Shown piece after piece: positions 1 through 7,554 of a stretch of DNA of 64,000 bases. The position numbers were made by a program, and so were the translations under genes. The notes under the pieces are model-generated. The model was not told the DNA's origin. It worked only from the letters and a program-made list of their open reading frames with translations, and searched no databases. How positions within the stretch are numbered: the stretch's first letter is position 1; each line of letters begins with the position of its first letter. The stretch is from positions 1 to 64,000 of IMG/VR virus record IMGVR_UViG_3300036795_000250. One strand, 5' to 3'. This DNA is from a virus.

Positions 1-623
1 TCATCATCATCATCATCATCATCATCATCAGCCAGTTCGGCCATCTCGGCGCGCCAGTCCGCTGCCCCCGCCGTCTCATGCGCTGGCGTCTCCTTCAGGC
101 GCTCCCAGATCGGCAGACCATCCATATCAACTCCGTCGAACTCCAGGCGCCCGACCATGTTCTGGTGGCTGCCGAAGGCCGACCAGCCAGCCAGCGTGGC
201 CAACCGGAACGCTTCGGCCACCCAGTGCTTCAGCAGCGCCTCGGAGACCCAGAGCTGCTCGCGGAGCTCTGTCGCCTCGGTGATCTGGGCCTGCACGGCG
301 AGTTCCCGGGCCTGTTCACGCTCGGTCACATGCTTCTTGATCTTACGGATGGCGGGTGTGTCCAGTTCCTTGCCGAGGTCGATCAGTCGGTTATCGGGGA
401 GCAGGAAGAGTTGCAGGCCCTTCCAGAGCCTCCCCCAGACCTTCTCATCGACCGAGCTGTTCGGATACCAGCCATCGACGACCATCTCCGCGTTGGCCAG
501 GATCTCCTCCGTCACGTCCTCTTCTGAGAAGACGGTGTAGTAGCGATCGGCTGGCCGTTCGTGCTCGCTTTTCCAGCGTCCCCGTGCTCGGAGCCCACGA
601 AGCTCATAACTCTCGCCGCTCAC
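1..623 (-). CDS. Hypothetical protein with poly-Asp tail, partial
   Basis: An open frame of 207 codons runs leftward off the window, so the C-terminus is missing. The GTG start (621-623) overlaps the stop of the preceding gene as GTGA, which suggests translational coupling. The visible protein is charged and Trp-containing, largely helical in appearance (runs of Glu, Lys and Leu between residues 60 and 140), and ends at the edge in at least nine consecutive Asp codons made by a TCA/GAT trinucleotide repeat. I do not recognise the family. The acidic tail could be a DNA mimic or simply a repeat expansion; neither is shown. Confidence 0.75.
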   Translation of the reverse strand, partial: MSGESYELRGLRARGRWKSEHERPADRYYTVFSEEDVTEEILANAEMVVDGWYPNSSVDEKVWGRLWKGLQLFLLPDNRLIDLGKELDTPAIRKIKKHVTEREQARELAVQAQITEATELREQLWVSEALLKHWVAEAFRLATLAGWSAFGSHQNMVGRLEFDGVDMDGLPIWERLKETPAHETAGAADWRAEMAELADDDDDDDDD

Positions 624-1024
624 AGGAATTGCCTCTGCTTGCGTGCGGCGATCCAGCCGCGCTCGAAGGCGGCCGTGATGTCCGTAATGCCCACTGGTAG
701 GTCGCGGATGGCCTCCTGGATCTGCGGATGGGCTGTGGGGGTGACGGGCCGCTTGGCGTCGTGTGCTTCCCGGCCGAGGCGTTCGTAGGCGGTGTCCAGC
801 GCCCGAGCCCAGTCGGCACACCACGCGTCGCAGGGAACCTCCCGTGTGCAAGTGCACTGCTGGGTGCGGTGGGCTTGGTTGGCGTGTCGGACGGCCTCGC
901 CGTACCGAGCCATGGTGTCATCGGAGCGGATGAACGTGCGCCAGTCGGGCCGGTCCTGGCGACGGGAAATCATCTCGCGGTAGGTGCGGAAACGGTCGGT
1001 GTTGCTGATCGGGGTACGGGTCAT
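620..1024 (-). CDS. Hypothetical protein with Cys-rich motif
   Basis: A 134-residue protein. The ATG at 1024 is chosen because a strong AGGAGG lies seven bases upstream; a longer version from 1075 would overlap the stop of the preceding gene as ATGA. The middle has the Cys motif CTCTREVPCDAWC, which could bind a metal, and the end has LPVGITDI, similar to LPSGVTDI near the end of the protein encoded at 2445-2762. It is the middle gene of a three-gene leftward operon headed by a ribbon-helix-helix-like protein. Function unknown. Confidence 0.75.
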   Translation of the reverse strand: MTRTPISNTDRFRTYREMISRRQDRPDWRTFIRSDDTMARYGEAVRHANQAHRTQQCTCTREVPCDAWCADWARALDTAYERLGREAHDAKRPVTPTAHPQIQEAIRDLPVGITDITAAFERGWIAARKQRQFL

Positions 1025-1071
1025 CGCGGGCCTCCTGTTTTCGGTGCGGTGTGCCAGAATCGCGTCGGAGG

Positions 1072-1365
1072 TCATGGCGTGATCGCTCCCAGCGTGCCGA
1101 CACACGGGCCGTCCCCATCCTCCAGCAGGGCGCCGCAGACGCTCCCGATTTCGGTCGCGTCCAGGCTCTCGCGGCCACACACCGGGCACCGTGCCGCCAC
1201 GCCATCCGGGCGGGCCAGCTCCTCCGGGCTCGCCCCGGCCAGGATGCTGTCGATGTAGTCCCGAATCAACCGTTGCCGGGTGGTATGTCGAGACAGAGCG
1301 ACTCGCTCGAAGTCCGCCCAGGCGCGAGGTGTGACCATCACACCGACAGTCCGGAAGTTCCGCAT
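1072..1365 (-). CDS. Ribbon-helix-helix-like regulator with zinc-ribbon tail
   Basis: A 97-residue protein. Residues 4-42 have the short strand followed by two helices typical of ribbon-helix-helix DNA-binding domains (VGVMVTPRAWADFERVAL, then RQRLIRDYIDSIL). The C-terminal half has Cys60-x-x-Cys63, Cys77 and Cys88, which could bind zinc. The start codon at 1365 has no clear ribosome site and a TATCTT hexamer lies just upstream, so the message may be leaderless. A perfect 16-bp palindrome sits in the divergent promoter region upstream, so autoregulation is likely by inference. It leads a leftward operon of three genes. Confidence 0.65.
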   Translation of the reverse strand: MRNFRTVGVMVTPRAWADFERVALSRHTTRQRLIRDYIDSILAGASPEELARPDGVAARCPVCGRESLDATEIGSVCGALLEDGDGPCVGTLGAITP

Positions 1366-1395
1366 AGCGTGAAGATAACACACGAGTACATGGGT

Positions 1396-1411
1396 ACATG
1401 AGTACTCATGT
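1396..1411. promoter_or_regulatory. Perfect 16-bp palindrome, probable operator
   Basis: ACATGAGTACTCATGT is its own reverse complement. It lies between divergent genes (1365 leftward, 1453 rightward), and a partial extra GTACATG repeat precedes it at 1386-1395. A TTATCT-like -10 for the leftward gene and a TTAGCCT-like -10 for the rightward gene flank it. The adjacent ribbon-helix-helix-like protein is the natural candidate to bind here (inference). Confidence 0.5.
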
Positions 1412-1452
1412 GTTAGCCTGAATGCTCACCCACGCCACAGGGAGAGGGCGCC

Positions 1453-1713
1453 ATGAGCACCGTCGCCAACTTCGAGATCCTCGGCACCTCAACCACGATC
1501 ACCCGTTGCGGGAGGTGCGACCAGGAGGCGCCGTGGACGGTCGAGCTGGACTGCCTCGACGATGTTGGCAACGCCACCGGTCGTACGGTGTTCTATGGCG
1601 TCGAGTGTGCCGCAAGGGCGGCCGAATGGACAGCGATCGACACTCGGGTCGCGGCGAGGGCAGCTGAGCGGTTCCGTACGCGTCGGGGCACGCAGAAGGA
1701 GAGCATATTGTGA
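1453..1713 (+). CDS. Small zinc-finger-like hypothetical protein
   Basis: An 86-residue protein starting at ATG 1453 after GGGAGAGG. It has CGRC near residues 20-23 and VECAARAAEW near residues 50-60, a CxxC plus later Cys pattern found in many small actinomycete phage and plasmid proteins. The stop overlaps the GTG start of the next gene (GTGA), so the two are probably translated together. Function unknown. Confidence 0.7.
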   Translation: MSTVANFEILGTSTTITRCGRCDQEAPWTVELDCLDDVGNATGRTVFYGVECAARAAEWTAIDTRVAARAAERFRTRRGTQKESIL

Positions 1714-2441
1714 ACAACAAGACCAGTATCGATGGCCCAGAGATCGCGGTAGGGACGGTACCGACTCCCTTCCGGTACACGGATCAGTTCCACGCCACCC
1801 AGCTTGCCCTGGTGTTCGACGCTGACGGCGGAGCGACGCTGAACGTCGAACACCAGACCGGAGACCTCGTCCAGATCTCTGCGGGGGTGGAACTGGACGC
1901 GGTCGACCTGGCCAGTCTGCACGCGGCGCTGGCGCCGTCCGTGGCGTTGCACGAGCGGATCGAGGCTGAGGCGGTGCGTCTCGCGGGCATGACGAGAGGG
2001 ATCGAGCGGGCGCAGGACGCACTGAAAGTGCTTGTCGTCGTGCCGCAGTGGTCGGCGGGCCGGGTGAGCAAGTTGTCCCTGCACCGTCGCTCGTGTGTGC
2101 ATGTCCGGGGTCATCAGCCCTGCACCGTCGAGCAGGCGATCGCGCAGACCCAGGCGGTCGGCGCACCGCCCGTCAAGTTCTGTGGCACGTGCCATCCGGC
2201 CGGGAGCACCGGCAAGCGCTATGAGCACGCCATCAACGAGCGCGGGGTGACGGTCGACGCCGATGGCCGCGAGCTCCGGGATGCGCTCGTCGCGGAGAAC
2301 CCGGTCCCGGTGTTACCCACTGCCGAGCAGCAGGCATATGTCGACCGCGTCGGTGAGGCGTTGGCTGAGGAGGACACCCTGGATGATCTGGGCAACCCGC
2401 TCGTCCAGCGGATTGCGGCCAGCCTGTATCTGGAGGACTGA
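1710..2441 (+). CDS. Hypothetical protein with C-terminal Cys/His motif
   Basis: A 243-residue protein with a GTG start overlapping the previous stop. The N-terminal 120 residues look like a beta-rich then helical segment with no recognisable family. Between residues 120 and 165 it has a metal-binding-like set (HRRSCVHVRG, a later Cys, then FCGTCHPAG), seen in actinomycete mobile-element proteins of unknown role. The tail is acidic. It is in a rightward three-gene run (1453-2762). Confidence 0.7.
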   Translation: MNNKTSIDGPEIAVGTVPTPFRYTDQFHATQLALVFDADGGATLNVEHQTGDLVQISAGVELDAVDLASLHAALAPSVALHERIEAEAVRLAGMTRGIERAQDALKVLVVVPQWSAGRVSKLSLHRRSCVHVRGHQPCTVEQAIAQTQAVGAPPVKFCGTCHPAGSTGKRYEHAINERGVTVDADGRELRDALVAENPVPVLPTAEQQAYVDRVGEALAEEDTLDDLGNPLVQRIAASLYLED

Positions 2442-2444
2442 TCG

Positions 2445-2762
2445 ATGGACGAGCCTCAGCGCCTGGACATCGGCCAGGCTCACGCGCTCGCGATGATTTC
2501 CGCGAACGCGGTCGGGATGTCCCTGGGTACGTGGGCCGGTCGTGGCGCCTGGGCCAGCATGACCGACGCCGCGCGCGATCGGGCCGGGGCCCGCGCGCTC
2601 ACCGAATTCGACACCGCGATCGCGGAAATGATCGCCGTGCGTGAGAGTCTGGCTGCGACGCTCGCCGCCAGCGAAGTACCGACGGTGCAGGTGATCGCGG
2701 AGCTGCCGAGCGGTGTGACGGACATCCGTGCTGCTCGCAGCCGGAGCCACCGGAGCGAGTAG
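2445..2762 (+). CDS. Hypothetical protein, 105 aa
   Basis: A 105-residue, Ala-rich, mostly helical protein starting at ATG 2445, nine bases after GGAGG. The C-terminus carries LPSGVTDI, echoing LPVGITDI in the oppositely oriented gene at 620-1024, so the two may share a small domain. It ends 8 bases before the stop of a convergent gene. Function unknown. Confidence 0.65.
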   Translation: MDEPQRLDIGQAHALAMISANAVGMSLGTWAGRGAWASMTDAARDRAGARALTEFDTAIAEMIAVRESLAATLAASEVPTVQVIAELPSGVTDIRAARSRSHRSE

Positions 2763-2770
2763 ACGCCTGA

Positions 2771-3064
2771 TCACGTGGCCCGCGCACGGGCCAGATCTCT
2801 GATGTCGGCCATCAGCCGATCCGGCAGGACGCCGGTTCCCAGCACCGCGCGCAGCAGCTCCAGGGCTACGTCCTGCGGGATGACGAGGTTGATGGTGTCG
2901 GTGGGCCCGGAGCCGGTGAACTGGATGTCGATCGCACTGGTTTGCGTGTGGGTCTTGAAAAACACCACGTCTGGGCTGGCTGTTACCTGAGTCCCTGGCT
3001 GCACAGTGACGGCGTAGACGTCGCCGCCCGGAGCTTGCGTGTGAGTGCGGATGCGCTTTGGCAT
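2771..3064 (-). CDS. Hypothetical protein, 97 aa
   Basis: A 97-residue protein. The ATG at 3064 is preferred because GGAGG lies seven bases upstream; the open frame continues further upstream but in atypical sequence. The protein has a basic start, a beta-rich middle and a helical end (ALELLRAVLGTGVLPDRLMADIRDL). No family recognised. It is convergent with the gene ending at 2762. Confidence 0.65.
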   Translation of the reverse strand: MPKRIRTHTQAPGGDVYAVTVQPGTQVTASPDVVFFKTHTQTSAIDIQFTGSGPTDTINLVIPQDVALELLRAVLGTGVLPDRLMADIRDLARARAT

Positions 3065-3201
3065 CGCTGACCTCCATGGACGTTTCCTGCTGGGCCCGGC
3101 AGCACCATGGCCGCATTGCGTGTCCAGCAGCATAGCGACCCTAGCCTCACCGTACGTGGTCAACATCGCCGTCATGATCATGCCGGGCTCTTGCTTCAGG
3201 G

Positions 3202-3376
3202 TTGACCTGGGACGAGTTGTCCGGCTAGGAGGCGGTCTGCTAAATTGCACTCTGCTCCTAACATCTCGTCTCGTGTCGGAGTACGGGGCCCGGTCTCACA
3301 CCAGGTCGTTGTCTGAGCAGCAACTCAGCTAATGGCCGAGACCGGGCCTTTGCGTGTTCTCACCCGCAAAGGCCCG
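3202..3376 (+). ncRNA. Possible structured RNA with alternative hairpins
   Basis: Part of a 440-bp gene-free stretch (3065-3505). A promoter-like TTGACC (3202-3207) and TAGGAG (3226-3231) are separated by 18 bases. Downstream, GGCCCGGTCTC (3287-3297) pairs perfectly with GAGACCGGGCC (3338-3348), and CGGGCCTTTGCG (3343-3354) pairs perfectly with CGCAAAGGCCCG (3365-3376). The two stems share 3343-3348 and so exclude each other, as in attenuators. An inner CTGAG/CTCAG stem lies at 3313-3328. No reading frame fits. It may instead be a terminator for the recombinase gene that ends at 3506. Confidence 0.3.
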
Positions 3377-3384
3377 AGATGATC

Positions 3385-3482
3385 TTTCCAGTAGGTTTCC
3401 AGTAGACGCGCGGGGCCGACATCAGCGCAGGTCAGACTGCCTGGCCCGCCTGAGGCGATCCTTCTAGTGGGTTTCTAGTAAC
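3385..3482. repeat. Two pairs of 11-bp direct repeats, likely recombinase arm sites
   Basis: Four units lie in the same orientation: TTTCCAGTAGG (3385-3395), TTTCCAGTAGA (3396-3406), CTTCTAGTGGG (3461-3471) and TTTCTAGTAAC (3472-3482). Within each pair the period is 11 bp and the pairs are 76 bp apart, just beyond the 3' end of a tyrosine recombinase gene. This matches the paired design seen around the second attachment site at 55 kb. The crossover core has not been identified; 3407-3460 is the obvious candidate. Confidence 0.5.
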
Positions 3483-3505
3483 GCTAAGTTATTTTCCGGG
3501 CACGA

Positions 3506-4735
3506 TTAGCCATGCTGGATGGCATGGGCGACGATGTCGACCGCGCTGCGCTCGGGGCTTCTTGCCGCGTGGACGTAGACACGTCTGGTGACCTCGGTCG
3601 AGCTGTGCCCCAGATCGAGGGAGACGTCAGATTCTGGAGCGCCCGAATCTACCCCTGCGGTGGCGTAGAAGTGGCGCAGCGCGTGCGGATGTATTGCCTC
3701 GGCGATGTCCGCCAGCTCGTCGCCACCCGACGCAGCGATACGGCGCAGCACCCGCCACAGCTCTTGCCGCGTATAGCGGTTACCGCGACGGGTGACGATG
3801 AGCGGCGTCATGGCATGAGGCTCGTTGGCGCGGAGTTGCGTCACCACCGAGCCTGCCGCGCTGTCCAGCATCGTCAGGTAAGCGGCGAGTCCATCGTCGG
3901 CCAACGTACTCAGGTAGACCACGCGCTCCTTGCCTCCCTTGCCATGCACGCGCAAAGCGCGGCGACCTCGGGTGACGTGCAGGTCCGCGCGGTTGAGGTA
4001 GCACACCTCGCTCACCCGCAGGCCCAGAGTGAACAGGGCGACCATGGCCAGCTCACGAGCCACGCTGAGCGCCGTCTGGCGTGGGCTTCGGGTGCCAGCG
4101 GAGCGGAGCAGTGCTCGGACTTGAGCTGGTGTCAGGACGATGGTGGGTGACGTGTTCTGCGTGACGTCCAGGCCGAGTCGTCGCCGGTTGATTGCGACCG
4201 GGTTGGCGTCCACCAGTTCCACCTCGGCCAGGTACTCGTACAGCGCTTTGGCTGCCGTGCGAAACGCGTCCCGGGTGCTGGGAGCAGCGCCCGCGTCGGC
4301 CAGATCGCTGAGCCACTCCTTCACATGCACGCTCTTGACATGGAGCGGGTCGAGCTCGTGTGCGACGAGCCAGCGGAACCAGTGCAGAGAGCGAAACGGG
4401 CCGCGTGCGCGAGACCAGTGACTGGTGCTCGGCTGCGGAGCCGGGATCTTCAGGGCGCGCTTGTAGCTGGCTCGGGCAGCGGCCCAGCCGTCCGGTTCCT
4501 GCTCTGGGAAGGCCCAGGCCGCGAAATCGTTGCCGGAGACCGGCAGGCCCAGATGTTCTGCGTAGGTGTGCTGGGTGCGCTGGGTCTTGTATCCGAGCAG
4601 CCATTCGGTGATGGCAACCAACAAGGCGGCAGGGTCAGTAACGAAAGGCCAGAGGGCGTCGGGTCGTGCTCCGGCGGGTAGTGCCGTGGTGTCGAGGGTT
4701 TCTTCGCTGGAGATGACAATTCCGTCGAATGTCAT
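3506..4735 (-). CDS. Tyrosine recombinase 1 (XerC/D-like)
   Basis: A 409-residue site-specific recombinase. The catalytic set is complete: Arg240 (GLRVSEV), Lys266 (HGKGGKE), His351 and Arg354 (HPHALRH), His377 (LGHSS) and the nucleophile Tyr387 (VYVHA). Residues 30-185 form the core-binding domain; there is no AP2-type arm-binding domain of the usual phage kind. Paired direct repeats follow the 3' end, so it could be a second integrase with its own attachment site, or a resolvase for genome dimers. It is unrelated in detail to the integrase at 55207. ATG 4735 is the first start in frame. Confidence 0.9.
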   Translation of the reverse strand: MTFDGIVISSEETLDTTALPAGARPDALWPFVTDPAALLVAITEWLLGYKTQRTQHTYAEHLGLPVSGNDFAAWAFPEQEPDGWAAARASYKRALKIPAPQPSTSHWSRARGPFRSLHWFRWLVAHELDPLHVKSVHVKEWLSDLADAGAAPSTRDAFRTAAKALYEYLAEVELVDANPVAINRRRLGLDVTQNTSPTIVLTPAQVRALLRSAGTRSPRQTALSVARELAMVALFTLGLRVSEVCYLNRADLHVTRGRRALRVHGKGGKERVVYLSTLADDGLAAYLTMLDSAAGSVVTQLRANEPHAMTPLIVTRRGNRYTRQELWRVLRRIAASGGDELADIAEAIHPHALRHFYATAGVDSGAPESDVSLDLGHSSTEVTRRVYVHAARSPERSAVDIVAHAIQHG

Positions 4736-4889
4736 TACTCACCGTTCTGTTGGCTAAGATTCGCACCTGCTCATGGTAACTATAGAGACCCTGCAACAGA
4801 TATATCTTCATGCTAGGACTGAGGGTTACGCTCGTAACGAGTCGCTAACCGTGCACAGTCATAATCCCAAAGCGAAAGGCGACACAGCC

Positions 4890-5393
4890 ATGGTACTCGC
4901 TCAAGCTTTCCAATCAGCTCGGTCGACTGCACAGACTCTGGTACAGCGAGCTGTGTTCGGAACCCTACGTGCTGCCGATGTGGACACCGTAGAGAAGCCG
5001 ATTCCCGGGTTCTCCAGTATGCGCACCGTGCCAGCCGATTGGCTCAACGGTATCGTCGCCGCCCGGGTGGTGGCGAACGTTGCTCGTAACATCATGCATG
5101 ACTACGCCCGGGAAGCCCGAGGCGACGGCATTACCTGGTTGGCCCTGGCCGACTCGTTGGGCGTCCCTACCGATGAAGATCTCGATCGCGCGGATGCCGC
5201 GTTCGAACTGATCGCTGGACAGCCAGCGCAGCGCTTCGACCGCGTCACCCTCACGTGGCGGTGCTCGACCTGCGACAAGTACGTCACCGACAACGGTCCG
5301 TATGAGCCACACCCGGACGACCGAGAGACCGGCCATGCCAGCGACTGCACCCGGCACCTCGGTGCAATCCGCGCGTACCAGGTCGATGACTGA
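4890..5393 (+). CDS. Hypothetical protein with Cys/His zinc motif
   Basis: A 167-residue protein. ATG 4890 is chosen because GAAAGG precedes it; an upstream in-frame start at 4773 would add 39 residues that look unlike the rest. The N-terminal two thirds are helical. The C-terminus has WRCSTCDKYVTDNGPY followed by conserved-looking His, Asp and Cys residues (HASDC), probably a zinc site. It is divergent from the recombinase gene. Function unknown. Confidence 0.6.
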   Translation: MVLAQAFQSARSTAQTLVQRAVFGTLRAADVDTVEKPIPGFSSMRTVPADWLNGIVAARVVANVARNIMHDYAREARGDGITWLALADSLGVPTDEDLDRADAAFELIAGQPAQRFDRVTLTWRCSTCDKYVTDNGPYEPHPDDRETGHASDCTRHLGAIRAYQVDD

Positions 5394-5515
5394 CCGGCCT
5401 GGCAATGCGCCCGGTTACGGTGAAAGCTCGCGGAATCACCAGACAGCGTGTCCGTGCACTGTGCTACGGCGGTACTGTCTAGATCGCCAAGGGCAGTGAG
5501 CAGAGAGGCCAGATC

Positions 5516-6319
5516 GTGACAGAGCGCTGGATACCAGAGGGCGTCGACACCGACACACCTAGCGTCGCGCGGATGTATGACTACTTCCTCGGTGGGGGCT
5601 ACAACTTCGCCGTGGATCGCGACCTCGCTGAACAGATCATCACCCAGTTTCCGGACATCAGGGTCGCAGCTCGCGCTAACCGTGACTTTGTGCTGCGAGC
5701 CACCCGTCACGTCGCCACCTTGGGCATTGATCAGTTCATCGACATCGGCTGTGGGCTGCCGACCGCCAATATGCTGCATCAGCAGGCACGGTCGATCAAC
5801 CCGGAGACTCGGGTGGTGTATGTCGACAATGAGCCAGTCGCGTTCGAGCACGGTCAGCTGATGCTCGAACATGTGGCCGGGGCCGAGATCATCCAGGCGG
5901 ATATGCGGGACCCTGACACGATCCTTGATCACCCGGTGACGCAGGAACTGCTCGACTTCGAGCGGCCGATCGCGGTCCTGCTGGCAGCGGTGCTGCATTT
6001 TGTACCTGACACCGACGGGCCAGCCGAGATCGTCGGAACGCTGCGCGATCGGCTCGCCCCCGGCTCTATGCTGATCCTCTCCCACGGGACCGCCGACGGC
6101 GAAGAGACGGGTGTCGGTCTCGCACGGAACCTGTACGCGCGCTCCCAGACTCCGGCATCGACGCGGAGCCGGGCCCAGGTGCAGGCATTCCTGGCTGGCT
6201 GGGAGCTCATACCGCCAGGGCTCGTGTGGGTCCCGGAGTGGCATCCCGACATGACGGCCCTGGTCCAGACCCCGCCAGCGCAGAGCCACTTCTATGGCGC
6301 TGTCGGGATTCGCCCGTAG
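5516..6319 (+). CDS. SAM-dependent methyltransferase, DUF574 type
   Basis: A 267-residue protein of the DUF574/Methyltransf_19 family (PF04672), common in Streptomyces and related chromosomes. It has the family's N-terminal ARMYDYFLGGGYNFAVDR, the SAM-binding FIDIGCG loop near residue 78, and an acidic strand end YVDNEP. GTG start at 5516 after GAGAGG. The substrate of the family is not established. A strong hairpin terminator follows at 6340-6378, so the gene looks like an independent unit, probably a cargo gene taken from a host. Confidence 0.85.
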   Translation: MTERWIPEGVDTDTPSVARMYDYFLGGGYNFAVDRDLAEQIITQFPDIRVAARANRDFVLRATRHVATLGIDQFIDIGCGLPTANMLHQQARSINPETRVVYVDNEPVAFEHGQLMLEHVAGAEIIQADMRDPDTILDHPVTQELLDFERPIAVLLAAVLHFVPDTDGPAEIVGTLRDRLAPGSMLILSHGTADGEETGVGLARNLYARSQTPASTRSRAQVQAFLAGWELIPPGLVWVPEWHPDMTALVQTPPAQSHFYGAVGIRP

Positions 6320-6339
6320 CCTCACGCCGCGCCCATACG

Positions 6340-6378
6340 GCTAGCCGCTCTGTTCTTCTCCACCGCAGAGCGGCTAGC
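6340..6378 (+). terminator. Hairpin terminator after the methyltransferase gene
   Basis: A perfect 13-bp stem (6340-6352 with 6366-6378) and a 13-base loop, 20 bases after the methyltransferase stop. There is no strong U-run, which is usual in high-GC hosts. Confidence 0.65.
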
Positions 6379-6420
6379 GTAGTGACGGGCGCGACGGTGC
6401 TGTGTGTGGAGGTTCTTCGG

Positions 6421-6525
6421 GTGACACGACGACGGCTCCGGCTTGCCGGTTGCGTGCTACTCGGGTCCCTGTCGTTGGCTGCGCTGCTGGTCTGTGGCGT
6501 GCTGTATGTAGCACGCCCATTGTAG
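6421..6525 (+). CDS. 34-residue single-span membrane peptide
   Basis: A short frame starting at GTG 6421, eight bases after GGAGG. It has a basic start (TRRRLR) and one hydrophobic stretch of about 22 residues, then ends ARPL. This is the layout of a small membrane peptide or uncleaved signal anchor. Role unknown. Confidence 0.45.
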   Translation: MTRRRLRLAGCVLLGSLSLAALLVCGVLYVARPL

Positions 6526-6542
6526 GTAAGGTGCGACCTGCT

Positions 6543-6737
6543 ATGGATGACAACACCGACCTCACGCGGGCTCTGCGGTACGCCGATGACATCACCGACG
6601 CCCAGGCGCGGTATATGGACGAGCTCGGGAAGGCCAGCCGTCAGTTTGCTCGGCAGCTGGAACTGCTGCGGATACAGCACGACGCAGCTATTGCTCAGGC
6701 CCTCGGCCAACGCGGTGAAGGAGCCAACCATGACTGA
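6543..6737 (+). CDS. Small helical hypothetical protein
   Basis: A 64-residue protein from ATG 6543, charged and predicted all-helical by eye (ARYMDELGKASRQFARQL). It overlaps the next gene by eight bases, so the two are probably co-translated. Function unknown. Confidence 0.55.
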   Translation: MDDNTDLTRALRYADDITDAQARYMDELGKASRQFARQLELLRIQHDAAIAQALGQRGEGANHD

Positions 6738-7011
6738 GGACACGTTCCAGACCCGTTACCAGCAACTCACCGACCTGCGCACCGCCTTGCAGACCGCCTT
6801 CGGCGAGATGACCGCCGAGGATCTCGCCAACGTGGCGATGCTGGCTCAGGTGGCGGCCACGGTCGTCGTTCCCCTGCTGGAGGAGCGCAACACGCTTGTC
6901 CGTGATCTGGCCGCCGCGAACGAGGACCTGGCCGAGGTCAGAGCTCAATGTGCGGTGCTCGCCAAGCAATGTGAGGTTGTGGCAGCACGCTTGAGTGAGG
7001 GCACTGACTAA
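6730..7011 (+). CDS. Small coiled-coil-like hypothetical protein
   Basis: A 93-residue protein from ATG 6730. It is helical with heptad-like Leu/Val spacing in residues 45-90 (LLEERNTLVRDLAAANEDL), suggesting a coiled coil. It ends nine bases before the ImmA/IrrE-like gene, so the small genes from 6421 to 7554 probably form one transcript. Confidence 0.6.
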   Translation: MTEDTFQTRYQQLTDLRTALQTAFGEMTAEDLANVAMLAQVAATVVVPLLEERNTLVRDLAAANEDLAEVRAQCAVLAKQCEVVAARLSEGTD

Positions 7012-7020
7012 GGCGAGCGC

Positions 7021-7554
7021 ATGGTGCTCGTGCATGAGAAGATCCGTGCTGCCGCGCTCGCGTTCCTCGACGAGGGGAACATCAGCTCTCCTCCTGTCCC
7101 GGTCGAGCAGATCGCCGTAGCCCATGAAATCCAGATCGTGCGGTCCTATGCGGACTCGACCGAGTCAGGCTTCTTGCTTCGTGCCGGTCAGAGAACCGTC
7201 CTTGGCGTGAACAGCAGATACTCACCACAACGGCAGCGATTCATTATCGCCCATGCGTTAGGACACTGGCGTCTTCACCACAATATGCGTTTGATCGTCG
7301 ATCATTCTGTCTCGGGGCTTAGCCGCTGTGACCGTATTTCCAGCAACCCTAGCGACACACAGGAGATCGAGGCCAACCAGTTCGTTGCCGAGCTGTTGAT
7401 ACCGTCTCGCTTCGTCACCGAGGCGCTAGAGGTCATCATGACTGCCGGAGTGGGGTCCCGGACCGACGTCGTTGCTGGGCTCGCGACTCAGTTCGACGTG
7501 GGTACCGAAACAATGAGCTGGCGATTGACTAATCTCGGAGTGCTGTCGCACTGA
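7021..7554 (+). CDS. ImmA/IrrE-like protein with altered HExxH motif
   Basis: A 177-residue protein of the ImmA/IrrE metallopeptidase family (PF06114), whose members cleave phage or stress repressors. The fold landmarks are present: RQRFIIAHALGHWRLH around residues 71-86 and IEANQFVAELLIP around 118-130. The catalytic Glu of HExxH is replaced by Ala (His78-Ala79-Leu80-Gly81-His82), while both His and the later Glu remain. It may therefore bind metal without normal peptidase activity. It lies directly upstream of the capsid module; a partner could be the XRE repressor at 53.8 kb (inference). Confidence 0.75.
   Translation: MVLVHEKIRAAALAFLDEGNISSPPVPVEQIAVAHEIQIVRSYADSTESGFLLRAGQRTVLGVNSRYSPQRQRFIIAHALGHWRLHHNMRLIVDHSVSGLSRCDRISSNPSDTQEIEANQFVAELLIPSRFVTEALEVIMTAGVGSRTDVVAGLATQFDVGTETMSWRLTNLGVLSH

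Noticed and set aside
3287-3348. The longer hairpin as a simple terminator of the recombinase gene
   Set aside because: Possible, but its loop is 40 bases and it overlaps a second perfect stem, so an attenuator-like element is reported instead at low confidence.
4773-4889. Upstream start of the gene at 4890-5393
   Set aside because: The added 39 residues lie in promoter-like AT-rich sequence, and the internal ATG has the better ribosome site.
5102-6325. 407-codon minus-strand frame opposite the methyltransferase
   Set aside because: The plus strand encodes a clear methyltransferase family; the antisense protein has no motif.
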